This document shows, one piece after another, positions 1-10,140 of a stretch of DNA of 64,000 nucleotides. The first letter of the stretch is position 1, and every line of letters begins with the position of its first letter. The stretch comes from Enterobacteriaceae bacterium 89 (lineage in GTDB: Bacteria; Pseudomonadota; Gammaproteobacteria; Enterobacterales; Enterobacteriaceae): contig RQJH01000002.1 in the NCBI GenBank assembly GCA_014156375.1, positions 278,331 through 342,330 on the forward strand, given 5' to 3'. The translations under genes were made by a program, and so were the position numbers. The notes beneath the pieces are model-generated. The model worked only from the letters and a program-made list of their open reading frames with translations, was not told the DNA's origin and did no database searches.

Positions 1-1059
1 CCAATGGTGCTGAGCCATCAACACTTCAGCTTTATCACCCCAGCGAACAATGGCTTCGTTGATATACTTCGACCATGGCAGTGGTTCACGAATTTTCGCA
101 CCGCGCAACGAATAGGTGTTGTGAAGGGTGTGGGTCACGTCTTCTGCTGTTTCTATGAGTTTTTTCTCTTCGATATACCACAGCATTTCCGACGGTGCTT
201 CTGAGCCTGGCGCCAGCATGAAATCATAGGTCAGGCCATCGATGACTTCCTTCTGACCATCTTTAGCGATGATATTAGTTGGAGCAATCAGGGTGACCGT
301 ACCAGCTGATGTGGTGGTACCAAGACCGGCACCCACCTGGCCTTTGGCATCAGGTTTCAGCAAGTTACCATACATGTAACTGGCGCGGCGGCTCATGACG
401 TTACCCGCCATAATATTTTCCGCCACCGCGGCTTCCATAAAGCCAGAAGGAGCGTAAATTTTTACTTTACCGGATTTCACATCTGCTTCGTCAACCACAC
501 CCCTCACACCGCCGTAGTGATCAACGTGGCTGTGCGTGTAGATAATGGCCACCACCGGTTTTTTACCGCGGTTTTTAAAGTACAAATCCATCCCAACTTT
601 GGCGGTTTCAGCTGAGACCAGAGGGTCAACCACGGTAATGCCTTCTTTGCCCTCGATGATGGTCATGTTCGACAAGTCGAGGTTACGGATCTGGTATACC
701 CCATCGGTGACCTCAAACAAGCCACTGATATTGATGAGCTGCGACTGACGCCAAAGGCTCGGATTGACCGTATCCGGTGATTTATCCCCTTCCTTAATAA
801 AGGCGTACTGTTGCGGGTTCCAGATAACGTTGCCTTGATCACCTTTAATGACGTCCTGTGGAATTGGGGCAATAAAGCCTTTATGGGCGTTGGTGAAGTC
901 GGTGTTATCGGAGAAAGGGAGTTGGTTATACAGTGCGTCGTTAGCTTGCTTTGTCGCCGCAGTGGCATCTTTTGGCTCAGTCTGTGCAAAGGATGGTGCT
1001 GTCAGCGTGGTTAATAGCCCGGCAAGCGCCAGGCCTGTAACGATGGCATTCAGTTTCAT
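1..1059 (-). CDS. Secreted linear primary-alkylsulfatase, SdsA1/YjcS type (3' end beyond the window)
   Basis: The frame is open for 353 codons from the ATG at 1057-1059 to the window edge, so only the N-terminal half of a protein of roughly 650 residues is present. Residues 1-25 form a signal peptide ending SFA. The metallo-beta-lactamase motif THSHVDHYGG gives H176, H178, D180 and H181. E287, E306 and H351 follow, so all seven zinc ligands known in Pseudomonas SdsA1 are present at a constant offset of +7. The family releases sulfate from primary alkyl sulfates such as SDS. A periplasmic location is inferred from the signal peptide. The gene lies downstream of icd on the same strand, separated by the icd terminator, and is not part of the E. 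coli order at this place. Confidence 0.9.
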   Translation of the reverse strand, partial: MKLNAIVTGLALAGLLTTLTAPSFAQTEPKDATAATKQANDALYNQLPFSDNTDFTNAHKGFIAPIPQDVIKGDQGNVIWNPQQYAFIKEGDKSPDTVNPSLWRQSQLINISGLFEVTDGVYQIRNLDLSNMTIIEGKEGITVVDPLVSAETAKVGMDLYFKNRGKKPVVAIIYTHSHVDHYGGVRGVVDEADVKSGKVKIYAPSGFMEAAVAENIMAGNVMSRRASYMYGNLLKPDAKGQVGAGLGTTTSAGTVTLIAPTNIIAKDGQKEVIDGLTYDFMLAPGSEAPSEMLWYIEEKKLIETAEDVTHTLHNTYSLRGAKIREPLPWSKYINEAIVRWGDKAEVLMAQHHW

Positions 1060-1424
1060 TCTCTTAAGCCTCAGCAATTATAAATAACAGTTAATGTCCA
1101 TATATAAATAGTGGCCCAATGAAGGGATGTGTAACTATCTGTTTGGGAATGTTAAGTGTAGACAACTTTTGTTAATTGCAAGGTTTCATTAAGGAGTAAC
1201 AGTGCCCTAATCAATCGCCGAAAAATTGATAGCTACCATCGGCATGGAATTGAATTCCAACCTCTGTTATTCGCAATACCAGCCGATCAATACGGTTTGT
1301 TACCGCCGAGTTGGTATGCGACGTTCAAGGATCATGTGAGGCTGTTTCAGTGAAAAAGTAGGCTAAAAGGGAGGGGGTTTTGATAAAAAGTTTTGATAAA
1401 ATTTTGATAACCGTTAGCAAGCTA
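1060..1424. other. Intergenic region upstream of the alkylsulfatase gene
   Basis: No gene is seen here. The 5' leader and promoter of the alkylsulfatase must lie in the left part. Two patterns stand out. One is a 15-bp palindrome at 1245-1259 (TGGAATT-G-AATTCCA). The other is three copies of TTTTGATAA at 1378, 1391 and 1402. Confidence 0.6.
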
Positions 1425-1456
1425 ACAAAAAACAACGGAAGCGTTACGCTCCCGTT
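1425..1456 (-). terminator. Rho-independent terminator of icd
   Basis: Reading the minus strand, 24 bases after the icd stop, AACGGGAGCG pairs with CGCTTCCGTT around a TAA loop and is followed by a T-rich run (GTTTTTTG). Confidence 0.85.
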
Positions 1457-1479
1457 AAAAGTTTTAACAACTATCGTAA

Positions 1480-2730
1480 TTACATATTCGCGATAATTGC
1501 GTCACCAAACTCGCTACATTTCAGCAGTTTAGCGCCTTCCATCAGACGTTCGAAGTCATAGGTCACGGTCTTGGCAGCGATTGCGCCTTCCATGCCTTTA
1601 ACAATTAAGTCAGCCGCTTCGAACCACTCCATGTGACGAAGCATCATTTCAGCGGACAGGATCACGGAACCTGGGTTCACTTTATCCTGGCCTGCATACT
1701 TAGGTGCAGTACCGTGGGTCGCTTCGAACAGTGCGCATTCGTCACCGATGTTTGCGCCTGGAGCGATACCAATACCGCCAACCTGCGCCGCCAGGGCGTC
1801 AGAGATGTAGTCACCGTTCAGGTTCATACAGGCGATAACGTCATATTCAGCCGGACGCAGCAGGATCTGCTGCAGGAACGCATCGGCAATCACATCTTTA
1901 ACGATGATTTCTTTGCCAGTTTTCGGGTTCTTGATTTTCTGCCACGGGCCGCCGTCGATCAGCTCACCGCCGAACTCTTCTTTCGCCAGCTGGTAGCCCC
2001 AGTCTTTGAAAGCGCCTTCGGTGAACTTCATGATGTTGCCTTTGTGAACCAGAGTCACAGAGTCGCGATCGTTGGTGATTGCGTATTCAATCGCTGCGCG
2101 AACCAGGCGTTTGGTGCCTTCTTCGGAGCAAGGCTTGATACCGATACCGCAATGCTCAGGGAAGCGAATTTTCTTCACGCCCATCTCTTCACGCAGGAAC
2201 TTGATCACTTTCTCCGCGTCGGCAGAGTCAGCTTTCCACTCGATACCCGCATAGATGTCTTCTGAGTTTTCACGGAAGATAACCATGTCGGTCAGTTCTG
2301 GGTGTTTAACCGGGCTTGGGGTGCCCTGGTAGTAACGTACCGGGCGCAGGCAGACATACAGGTCCAGCTCCTGACGCAGGGCAACGTTCAGAGAACGAAT
2401 ACCGCCACCGACCGGAGTGGTCAGAGGGCCTTTGATGGCAACGCGGTATTCACGAATCAGATCCAGCGTTTCAGCCGGCAGCCAGACGTCCTGGCCATAT
2501 ACGTGGGTAGATTTTTCGCCGGTGTAAATTTCCATCCAGGAAATTTTACGCTCGCCCTTATAGGCTTTTTCCACAGCGGCATTCACCACTTTGATCATCG
2601 GCGGAGTCACGTCAACGCCGATACCATCGCCTTCGATGAACGGGATAATCGGGTTGTGGGGAACGTTGAGTTTGCCGTTTTGCAGGGTGATCTTTTGGCC
2701 TTCCGCCGGAATAACTACTTTGCTTTCCAT
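1480..2730 (-). CDS. icd: Isocitrate dehydrogenase [NADP]
   Basis: Oxidatively decarboxylates isocitrate to 2-oxoglutarate with NADP in the TCA cycle, in the cytoplasm. The 416 residues equal the E. coli length. S113 in [11 protein letters not shown] is the residue phosphorylated by AceK to switch flux to the glyoxylate bypass. [15 protein letters not shown] and the C-terminal [17 protein letters not shown] segment, part of the cofactor site, are intact. The start has a strong AAGGAGAGG Shine-Dalgarno. The 3' end of icd is a known phage attachment site (e14 in E. coli). Here the C-terminus is intact and no duplicated end is visible. Confidence 0.98.
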   Translation of the reverse strand: MESKVVIPAEGQKITLQNGKLNVPHNPIIPFIEGDGIGVDVTPPMIKVVNAAVEKAYKGERKISWMEIYTGEKSTHVYGQDVWLPAETLDLIREYRVAIKGPLTTPVGGGIRSLNVALRQELDLYVCLRPVRYYQGTPSPVKHPELTDMVIFRENSEDIYAGIEWKADSADAEKVIKFLREEMGVKKIRFPEHCGIGIKPCSEEGTKRLVRAAIEYAITNDRDSVTLVHKGNIMKFTEGAFKDWGYQLAKEEFGGELIDGGPWQKIKNPKTGKEIIVKDVIADAFLQQILLRPAEYDVIACMNLNGDYISDALAAQVGGIGIAPGANIGDECALFEATHGTAPKYAGQDKVNPGSVILSAEMMLRHMEWFEAADLIVKGMEGAIAAKTVTYDFERLMEGAKLLKCSEFGDAIIANM

Positions 2731-2827
2731 TAACCTCTCCTTCGAGCGCTTCTGGTGATTGCCCGTTCCCTTCGGCCCTGGGTAGCGATGCCGTTACCGC
2801 AGCGCGAACAAGTGTGAGCAATATTTT

Positions 2828-2856
2828 TTGTTAATGATTTGTAATGAGCTGGTCAA
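2828..2856 (-). promoter_or_regulatory. Candidate icd promoter
   Basis: On the minus strand TTGACC and TAACAA are separated by 17 bp, which puts the transcript start about 90 nt before the icd ATG. The assignment rests on sequence only. Confidence 0.5.
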
Positions 2857-3134
2857 TACTACCTGAATGTTTCGTCCCATGAAAGGCATTCATTGCTAGC
2901 TTAATTTGCCGTAAATGCAAGCCCAGTGAAAAACCAGTCGTTCAACCTCTTACCGCACTGAGCTGACCTCGTTTTAGGACGCATTAACCCTGGCACCAAC
3001 TTAGCATTGTTACGGGAATTGAGGAACTTATGTAAAAAGCATCGGAGCGGGATAATGTGATCTGGGTCAGGTTTCGGGCTTTAAAAAACTGCGGGTGCTC
3101 ATTCGTTGTACAGCTGGGGGAGAGGAACTCAGGC
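2857..3134. other. Intergenic region without recognised features
   Basis: The stretch between the icd promoter and the terminator of the next gene holds no open frame or repeat that I can support. Upstream control sites for icd would lie here, but none is clear by eye. Confidence 0.4.
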
Positions 3135-3162
3135 AAAAAAAAGCAGGTTTAAGAAAACCTGC
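3135..3162 (-). terminator. Rho-independent terminator of the HTH-like gene
   Basis: GCAGGTTT and AAACCTGC form a perfect 8-bp stem with a TCTT loop, followed on the minus strand by eight T residues. It starts about eight bases past the stop codon. Confidence 0.92.
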
Positions 3163-3169
3163 CCTGCGA

Positions 3170-3532
3170 CTACTTTTTCACCACCCCACACTCTTCGAGG
3201 TACTCTTTCACCGAAGGATTCATCTTGTTGGTGATCAGTTTCAGCTTATCGCGGTAGTTGGTGTTATCGAGATACTCCTCAGAGGCTATCTGAAAATCCT
3301 GTAGCAGCAGCCATTCCTGGAACACCTCCGGCGAGCGCTTCTGCACCAGCTGCAAAAGACGAATCAGCGCCATGGCGGAAGCCGGTGCCGCACGCTTGTT
3401 CCCTTTACCGCTGGCAGAGCTTTGAAGATAGGTGTGGATAGTACTTCTGTTGCAGCCGGTCAGCACCGACAGCAAAGCAGGTGAAATCTCCATCTCCTGA
3501 AAGCATTTTAAAAAGTCGTTTTCTTCTTTCAT
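3170..3532 (-). CDS. Uncharacterised 120-residue protein with a helix-turn-helix-like segment
   Basis: I do not recognise this gene. Residues about 15-36 (ISPALLSVLTGCNRSTIHTYLQ) look like a helix-turn-helix. A short Ser/Gly/Lys linker follows, then a helical Leu-rich stretch and a charged tail ending in Lys-Lys. It has its own terminator and two operator-like elements just upstream: the inverted repeat at 3556-3577 and a GTTCCC half-site at 3541-3546. This is consistent with a small autoregulated DNA-binding protein, but that is inference. No clear Shine-Dalgarno precedes the ATG. The gene is not part of the E. coli icd-rluE order. A phage-type or toxin-antitoxin-type regulator cannot be excluded. 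Confidence 0.75.
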   Translation of the reverse strand: MKEENDFLKCFQEMEISPALLSVLTGCNRSTIHTYLQSSASGKGNKRAAPASAMALIRLLQLVQKRSPEVFQEWLLLQDFQIASEEYLDNTNYRDKLKLITNKMNPSVKEYLEECGVVKK

Positions 3533-3555
3533 TCGAAACTGTTCCCGTTAATACC

Positions 3556-3577
3556 TTGTGAAAGCATCACTTCACAA
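3556..3577. promoter_or_regulatory. Inverted repeat, possible operator
   Basis: TTGTGAA and TTCACAA are arranged around an 8-nt spacer, 24-45 bases upstream of the HTH-like start codon. The spacing between TGTGA and TCACA is 10, so it is not a CRP site. Confidence 0.4.
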
Positions 3578-3876
3578 AAAATTCTGCAAAAATTTTATCA
3601 CTTTCCGCCTGAACACTCTATGAAGCCAGAAATTACGAGGCCTGACGTCAGTAATAGACATTTTAGACGTTCTCATTGGAGACGCAAAAAACTCATTAAA
3701 TCATTAGAAGTACGAACTAATTAGCTCGTTTACGATTCATTACTCAATGATATCGAATTGAATTAGCAATTGTAATACAAGTGTTTTTTGCTATGAGGCA
3801 GCATGTAAAAATATTCATTAATGTTTGACATGTTTTTAAATTGAAGACTAAATAGACAAATAATTAAAATTTATGA

Positions 3877-3891
3877 GTTCCCAATGGGAAC
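3877..3891. promoter_or_regulatory. GTTCCC-AAT-GGGAAC palindrome, possible operator
   Basis: A perfect 15-bp dyad lies just downstream of the candidate promoter for the small membrane-protein gene. A matching half-site (GTTCCC, 3541-3546) sits just before the start codon of the HTH-like gene. Confidence 0.4.
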
Positions 3892-3940
3892 ATTTAAAGA
3901 TGAAAGATAGCGCACCTCATGGAGGATGCAGAAACAACAA

Positions 3941-4075
3941 ATGCCTGAAACCAAAGACCAAAACCTGTGGGTGTTCACTGAACGACAAAGCAAGGCCATC
4001 CGGATTATTTGCCTGCTGGCGGCGCTCATCTTTATCGCCAATCTCATCGTTTTAGGCGTTTTGCTGGACTACTAA
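3941..4075 (+). CDS. Small single-pass membrane protein, 44 residues
   Basis: The frame from ATG 3941 to TAA 4073-4075 encodes a hydrophilic N-terminus (MPETKDQNLWVFTERQSK) followed by one hydrophobic segment at about residues 19-42 (CLLAALIFIANLIVLGVLL) and a short DY tail. An in-frame ATG at 3926 would give 49 residues. GGAGG at 3921-3925 directly abuts that ATG and lies 15 bases before the second, so the start is uncertain. The frame is closed upstream by TAG at 3908-3910. A strong terminator at 4126-4149 ends a short transcript, which supports a real gene. I do not recognise the family. It resembles enterobacterial small inner-membrane proteins in general form only. Confidence 0.6.
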   Translation: MPETKDQNLWVFTERQSKAIRIICLLAALIFIANLIVLGVLLDY

Positions 4076-4125
4076 CCCAGCAACTCCCTCCCAAATAACT
4101 ATTACCACTACGTTGTTGTCGTCTT

Positions 4126-4149
4126 GCCTCCTCCCGTGGAGGCTTTTTT
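4126..4149 (+). terminator. Rho-independent terminator of the small membrane-protein gene
   Basis: GCCTCC and GGAGGC pair around TCCCGT and are followed by six T residues, about 50 bases after the stop codon. Confidence 0.9.
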
Positions 4150-4242
4150 AATGCTGCCCCGCGCTGACAGAAGCAGTACGTCACGAGTCAATCTGTTAAA
4201 CTCCTTGCTAACGGATCCCGCTATGCTTTTTTTATTGCAGAT

Positions 4243-4866
4243 ATGACACAAACCAAAACCTCATTCAGACAGCCCCGCAACAAACGCCCAGGCGCACGCC
4301 AGCCTGCCAGAGCACCGAAATCCAGTCAGCCGACTCGCGTTATTCTGTTCAATAAGCCTTTTGACGTACTGCCGCAGTTCACCGATGAAGCCGGACGCAG
4401 TACGCTCAAGGACTATATTGACGTTCAGGGCGTGTACGCTGCCGGACGACTGGATCGCGACAGCGAAGGCCTGCTGGTGCTGACGAATGACGGTGCACTC
4501 CAGGCTCAACTGACTCAGCCAGGTAAGCGCACTGGAAAGGTTTATTACGTCCAGGTGGAAGGCATTCCTGATGAGCAAGCGCTGGACGCCCTGAGAAATG
4601 GGGTAACGCTAAACGATGGTCCGACCCTGCCCGCAGGCGCTGAGCTGGTTGATGAACCAGAATGGCTGTGGCCGCGTAATCCGCCTATCCGTGAACGCAA
4701 ATCCATTCCCACCAGCTGGCTCAAAATCACTTTATATGAAGGACGCAACCGACAGGTCCGCAGAATGACTGCCCATGTCGGCCACCCTACTCTGCGCCTG
4801 ATCCGCTACTCTATGGGTCAATACTCACTGGCGGCTCTCGCTAACGGTCAGTGGCGCGACGCCTGA
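4243..4866 (+). CDS. rluE: 23S rRNA pseudouridine(2457) synthase
   Basis: Isomerises U2457 in 23S rRNA to pseudouridine. The 207 residues carry the RsuA/RluB-family core with the catalytic aspartate in [17 protein letters not shown] and the later [20 protein letters not shown] block. The N-terminal 30 residues are basic and variable, as in E. coli RluE. The gene is the first of rluE-nudJ-mnmA-hflD-purB on the plus strand; nudJ follows after 13 bases. Confidence 0.96.
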   Translation: MTQTKTSFRQPRNKRPGARQPARAPKSSQPTRVILFNKPFDVLPQFTDEAGRSTLKDYIDVQGVYAAGRLDRDSEGLLVLTNDGALQAQLTQPGKRTGKVYYVQVEGIPDEQALDALRNGVTLNDGPTLPAGAELVDEPEWLWPRNPPIRERKSIPTSWLKITLYEGRNRQVRRMTAHVGHPTLRLIRYSMGQYSLAALANGQWRDA

Positions 4867-4879
4867 TAAGGAGCAACAG

Positions 4880-6501
<1,622 letters not shown>

Positions 6502-6525
6502 CACACAGCAGAACAAGGAAAGACC

Positions 6526-7167
6526 GTGGCGAAGAACTATTACGACATCACGCTGGCGCTGGCCGGGATTTGCCAGGCAGCACGTCTGGTGCAACAGCTG
6601 GCGCACCAGGGCCACTGCGACAGCGATGCGCTGCACGTTTCGCTGAACAGCGTTATCGATCTGAACCCGGACTCCACGCTTGGGGTGTTCGGCAGCAGTG
6701 AAGCCAATCTTCGTCTCGGTCTGGAAACCCTGCTCGGTGTGCTGAACGCCAGCAGCCGTCAGGGGCTGAATGCCGAACTGACACGCTATACCTTAAGCCT
6801 GATGGTGCTGGAGCGTAAGCTCGCCAGCGCTAAAGGCGCGATGGATACCCTGGGCGATCGCATCAACGGGCTCCAGCGCCAACTGGATCATTTCGATCTG
6901 CAGTCGGAAACCCTGCTGAGCGCGATGGCCGCTATCTACGTCGACGTGATTAGCCCATTAGGGCCGCGTATCCAGGTCACTGGCTCCCCTGCCGTGCTGC
7001 AAAGCCCGCAGGTGCAGGCCAAAGTTCGCGCCAGCCTGCTTGCAGGGATCCGCGCCGCGGTGCTTTGGCACCAGGTCGGAGGTGGCCGCCTGCAGCTGAT
7101 GTTTTCTCGTAATCGCCTGACCACTCAGGCCAAACAAATTCTTGCTCATTTAACTCCGGAGTTATGA
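6526..7167 (+). CDS. hflD: High-frequency lysogenisation protein HflD
   Basis: A peripheral inner-membrane protein that in E. coli binds the lambda CII activator and limits lysogeny; its host role is unclear. The 213 residues equal the E. coli length, are largely helical and have no signal peptide. The start is GTG at 6526, preceded by AAGGAAAG. It lies between mnmA and purB, three bases before the purB ATG, which implies co-transcription. Confidence 0.95.
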   Translation: MAKNYYDITLALAGICQAARLVQQLAHQGHCDSDALHVSLNSVIDLNPDSTLGVFGSSEANLRLGLETLLGVLNASSRQGLNAELTRYTLSLMVLERKLASAKGAMDTLGDRINGLQRQLDHFDLQSETLLSAMAAIYVDVISPLGPRIQVTGSPAVLQSPQVQAKVRASLLAGIRAAVLWHQVGGGRLQLMFSRNRLTTQAKQILAHLTPEL

Positions 7168-8541
<1,374 letters not shown>

Positions 8542-8549
8542 GTTTTCCG

Positions 8550-8581
8550 CCCCTCTTTCTCGTGCAAGCGGGAAAGAGGGG
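8550..8581. other. Stable hairpin after purB
   Basis: CCCCTCTTTC and GAAAGAGGGG form a perfect 10-bp stem with a 12-nt loop. There is no T run on either side, so it may protect the 3' end or act with Rho rather than terminate on its own. Confidence 0.6.
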
Positions 8582-8687
8582 TATCACCCATGATTGCCGC
8601 GCTTTACCCTACTTTACTGCCCTGTCATCTTCCTGTAATCCCTCCCCACGACATTGTTGGCTCACTGATTAAAACTCAAGAGATTCA

Positions 8688-9296
8688 ATGATGAAGCTAT
8701 TAACCAAACTGTCTGTCCTTGCTCTGGTTTTTTCTGCCTGCGCCCAGGCCAATACCATCAACGTGCTCGACTTCCCGCAGCCGGAAAATAATCCAGACGA
8801 GTTCTACGCCCTGACGGAGATCCCGGCGGGTGGCATCATCAAATATGAAACCGACGCGAAAACCGGCTTTATCGTCGCCGACCGTTTTCAGTCCATGCCA
8901 GTGGCATATCCGGCTAACTATGGCTCACTGACCCAGTCGATCGGCGGCGACAACGATCCGCTGGACGTCATCTTCTACACCCGTGCGCCACTGGCCCCGG
9001 GAACGCTTATCAAACTGCGTCCCATCGGCGTGCTGAAGATGATCGACGGCGGCGAGTCTGACGATAAGATTGTCGCGGTCCCTGCCAGCAAAATCGATCC
9101 AACCTATGATGAAATTAAATCTATGGACGATTTACCTAAGCTTGAAAAGGATCGTCTGGAAGCCTTCTTCCGCGTCTACAAGCAGTTGCCGGATGGCCGT
9201 AAAAAAGTTGAGCTTAACGGCTTCGGTGATGTTGCCGCTGCCAAAACTGAGATAAAAGCGGCGTATGACGCTTATAAAGCGAAAGCCGGTCAGTAA
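8688..9296 (+). CDS. Secreted family I inorganic pyrophosphatase
   Basis: Hydrolyses pyrophosphate to two phosphates. Residues 1-21 are a signal peptide (cleavage AQA-N). A lipobox reading (FSAC at residues 15-18) is possible but atypical. The soluble E. coli Ppa active site is complete at an offset of +23: K52, E54, R66, Y74, Y78, the DNDPLD signature (D88, D90, D93), D120, D125, K127, Y164 and K165. The mature enzyme should therefore act in the periplasm. The gene sits between purB and phoP, which are adjacent in E. coli. Two CTTTAC copies 10 bp apart (8602 and 8612) lie upstream of TGTAAT (8634-8639), but they do not form a standard PhoP box. A weak hairpin follows the gene. Confidence 0.93.
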   Translation: MMKLLTKLSVLALVFSACAQANTINVLDFPQPENNPDEFYALTEIPAGGIIKYETDAKTGFIVADRFQSMPVAYPANYGSLTQSIGGDNDPLDVIFYTRAPLAPGTLIKLRPIGVLKMIDGGESDDKIVAVPASKIDPTYDEIKSMDDLPKLEKDRLEAFFRVYKQLPDGRKKVELNGFGDVAAAKTEIKAAYDAYKAKAGQ

Positions 9297-9304
9297 GGCG
9301 GCAG

Positions 9305-9328
9305 GACGGGTGGCACAGGCTACCCGTC
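9305..9328 (+). terminator. Hairpin after the pyrophosphatase gene
   Basis: GACGGGT and ACCCGTC form a 7-bp stem with a 10-nt loop. The following T content is low, so termination may be partial. Confidence 0.45.
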
Positions 9329-9388
9329 ATTCACGCTCCGGCTAAGCCGATACCCTCCCTCTTTCTGGCGTTTTTGACTCTCCGCCAC

Positions 9389-9423
9389 GGTTTACCCAAT
9401 GTTTATCCCCACGACCGCATAAT
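9389..9423 (+). promoter_or_regulatory. PhoP box and -10 of the phoPQ promoter
   Basis: GGTTTA-CCCAA-TGTTTA (9389-9405) is a consensus PhoP direct repeat with 5-bp spacing. CATAAT (9418-9423) lies 12 bp downstream as the -10 element. The geometry matches PhoP-activated promoters and indicates autoregulation. Confidence 0.9.
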
Positions 9424-9465
9424 CGCGTTAAACTATTCAAATCGAAAATGAAAAGGGAGCACCCC

Positions 9466-10140
9466 ATGCGCGTACTCGTGGTGGAAGATAACGCCCTGCT
9501 GCGTCATCATTTAAAAGTTCAGCTGCAGGAGCTTGGCCATCAGGTCGATGCGGCTGAGGACGCAAAGGAAGCCGACTACTATCTGGGCGAGCACGTGCCC
9601 GATATCGCTATTGTCGATCTGGGCCTGCCTGACGAAGACGGCCTGTCGATGATCCGCCGCTGGCGCAGTAACGACGTCTCGGTGCCGGTGCTGGTTCTGA
9701 CCGCACGAGAAGGCTGGCAGGATAAAGTGGAAGTGCTGAGCGCAGGCGCTGATGACTACGTCACCAAGCCCTTCCATATTGAAGAGGTCGCCGCCCGTAT
9801 GCAGGCACTGCTGCGTCGCAACAGCGGTCTGGCTTCGCAGGTGATCTCCATCCCGCCGTTCCAGGTCGACCTTTCCCGCCGGGAACTGTCCGTTCACGAT
9901 GAGGTCATTAAACTCACCGCGTTCGAATACACCATCATGGAAACCCTGATCCGTAACAACGGTAAAGTCGTCAGCAAGGATTCGCTGATGCTGCAACTTT
10001 ACCCCGACGCAGAACTCCGTGAGAGCCACACCATCGACGTGCTGATGGGACGCCTGAGGAAGAAAATCCAGGCCCAGTACCCGCAGGACGTGATCACCAC
10101 AGTACGAGGCCAGGGCTACCTCTTCGAACTTCGCGGATGA
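9466..10140 (+). CDS. phoP: Response regulator PhoP
   Basis: An OmpR-family regulator that activates genes for Mg2+ limitation, acid and antimicrobial peptides after phosphorylation by PhoQ. The receiver domain starts MRVLVVEDN; the phospho-acceptor aspartate is in [12 protein letters not shown] and the conserved lysine in DDYVTKPF. The C-terminal winged helix ends with [14 protein letters not shown]. The start at 9466, after GGGAG, gives 224 residues. The stop overlaps the phoQ start (ATGA). Confidence 0.98.
   Translation: MRVLVVEDNALLRHHLKVQLQELGHQVDAAEDAKEADYYLGEHVPDIAIVDLGLPDEDGLSMIRRWRSNDVSVPVLVLTAREGWQDKVEVLSAGADDYVTKPFHIEEVAARMQALLRRNSGLASQVISIPPFQVDLSRRELSVHDEVIKLTAFEYTIMETLIRNNGKVVSKDSLMLQLYPDAELRESHTIDVLMGRLRKKIQAQYPQDVITTVRGQGYLFELRG

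Larger units (their letters stand above)
3533..3940. other. AT-rich divergent intergenic region
   Basis: About 400 bases lie between the HTH-like gene (minus) and the small membrane-protein gene (plus). Visible elements are the inverted repeat at 3556-3577, a TTGACA at 3825-3830 with a weak TAAATA 18 bp later (3849-3854), and the GTTCCC-AAT-GGGAAC palindrome at 3877-3891. The rest shows nothing I can name. Confidence 0.5.

Noticed and set aside
1480-1560. e14-like prophage attachment duplicated at icd
   Set aside because: The icd C-terminus is intact and no second copy of its 3' end or integrase gene is present in the window.
3556-3577. CRP site upstream of the HTH-like gene
   Set aside because: The spacing between TGTGA and TCACA is 10, not 6.
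3873-4055. 60-codon frame overlapping the small membrane-protein gene
   Set aside because: Its product has no domain-like character, whereas the frame at 3941 has a clear membrane helix and ends before a terminator.
8602-8617. PhoP box upstream of the secreted pyrophosphatase
   Set aside because: The repeat period is 10 and the core is CTTTAC, unlike the 11-bp GTTTA arrangement seen at 9389-9405.
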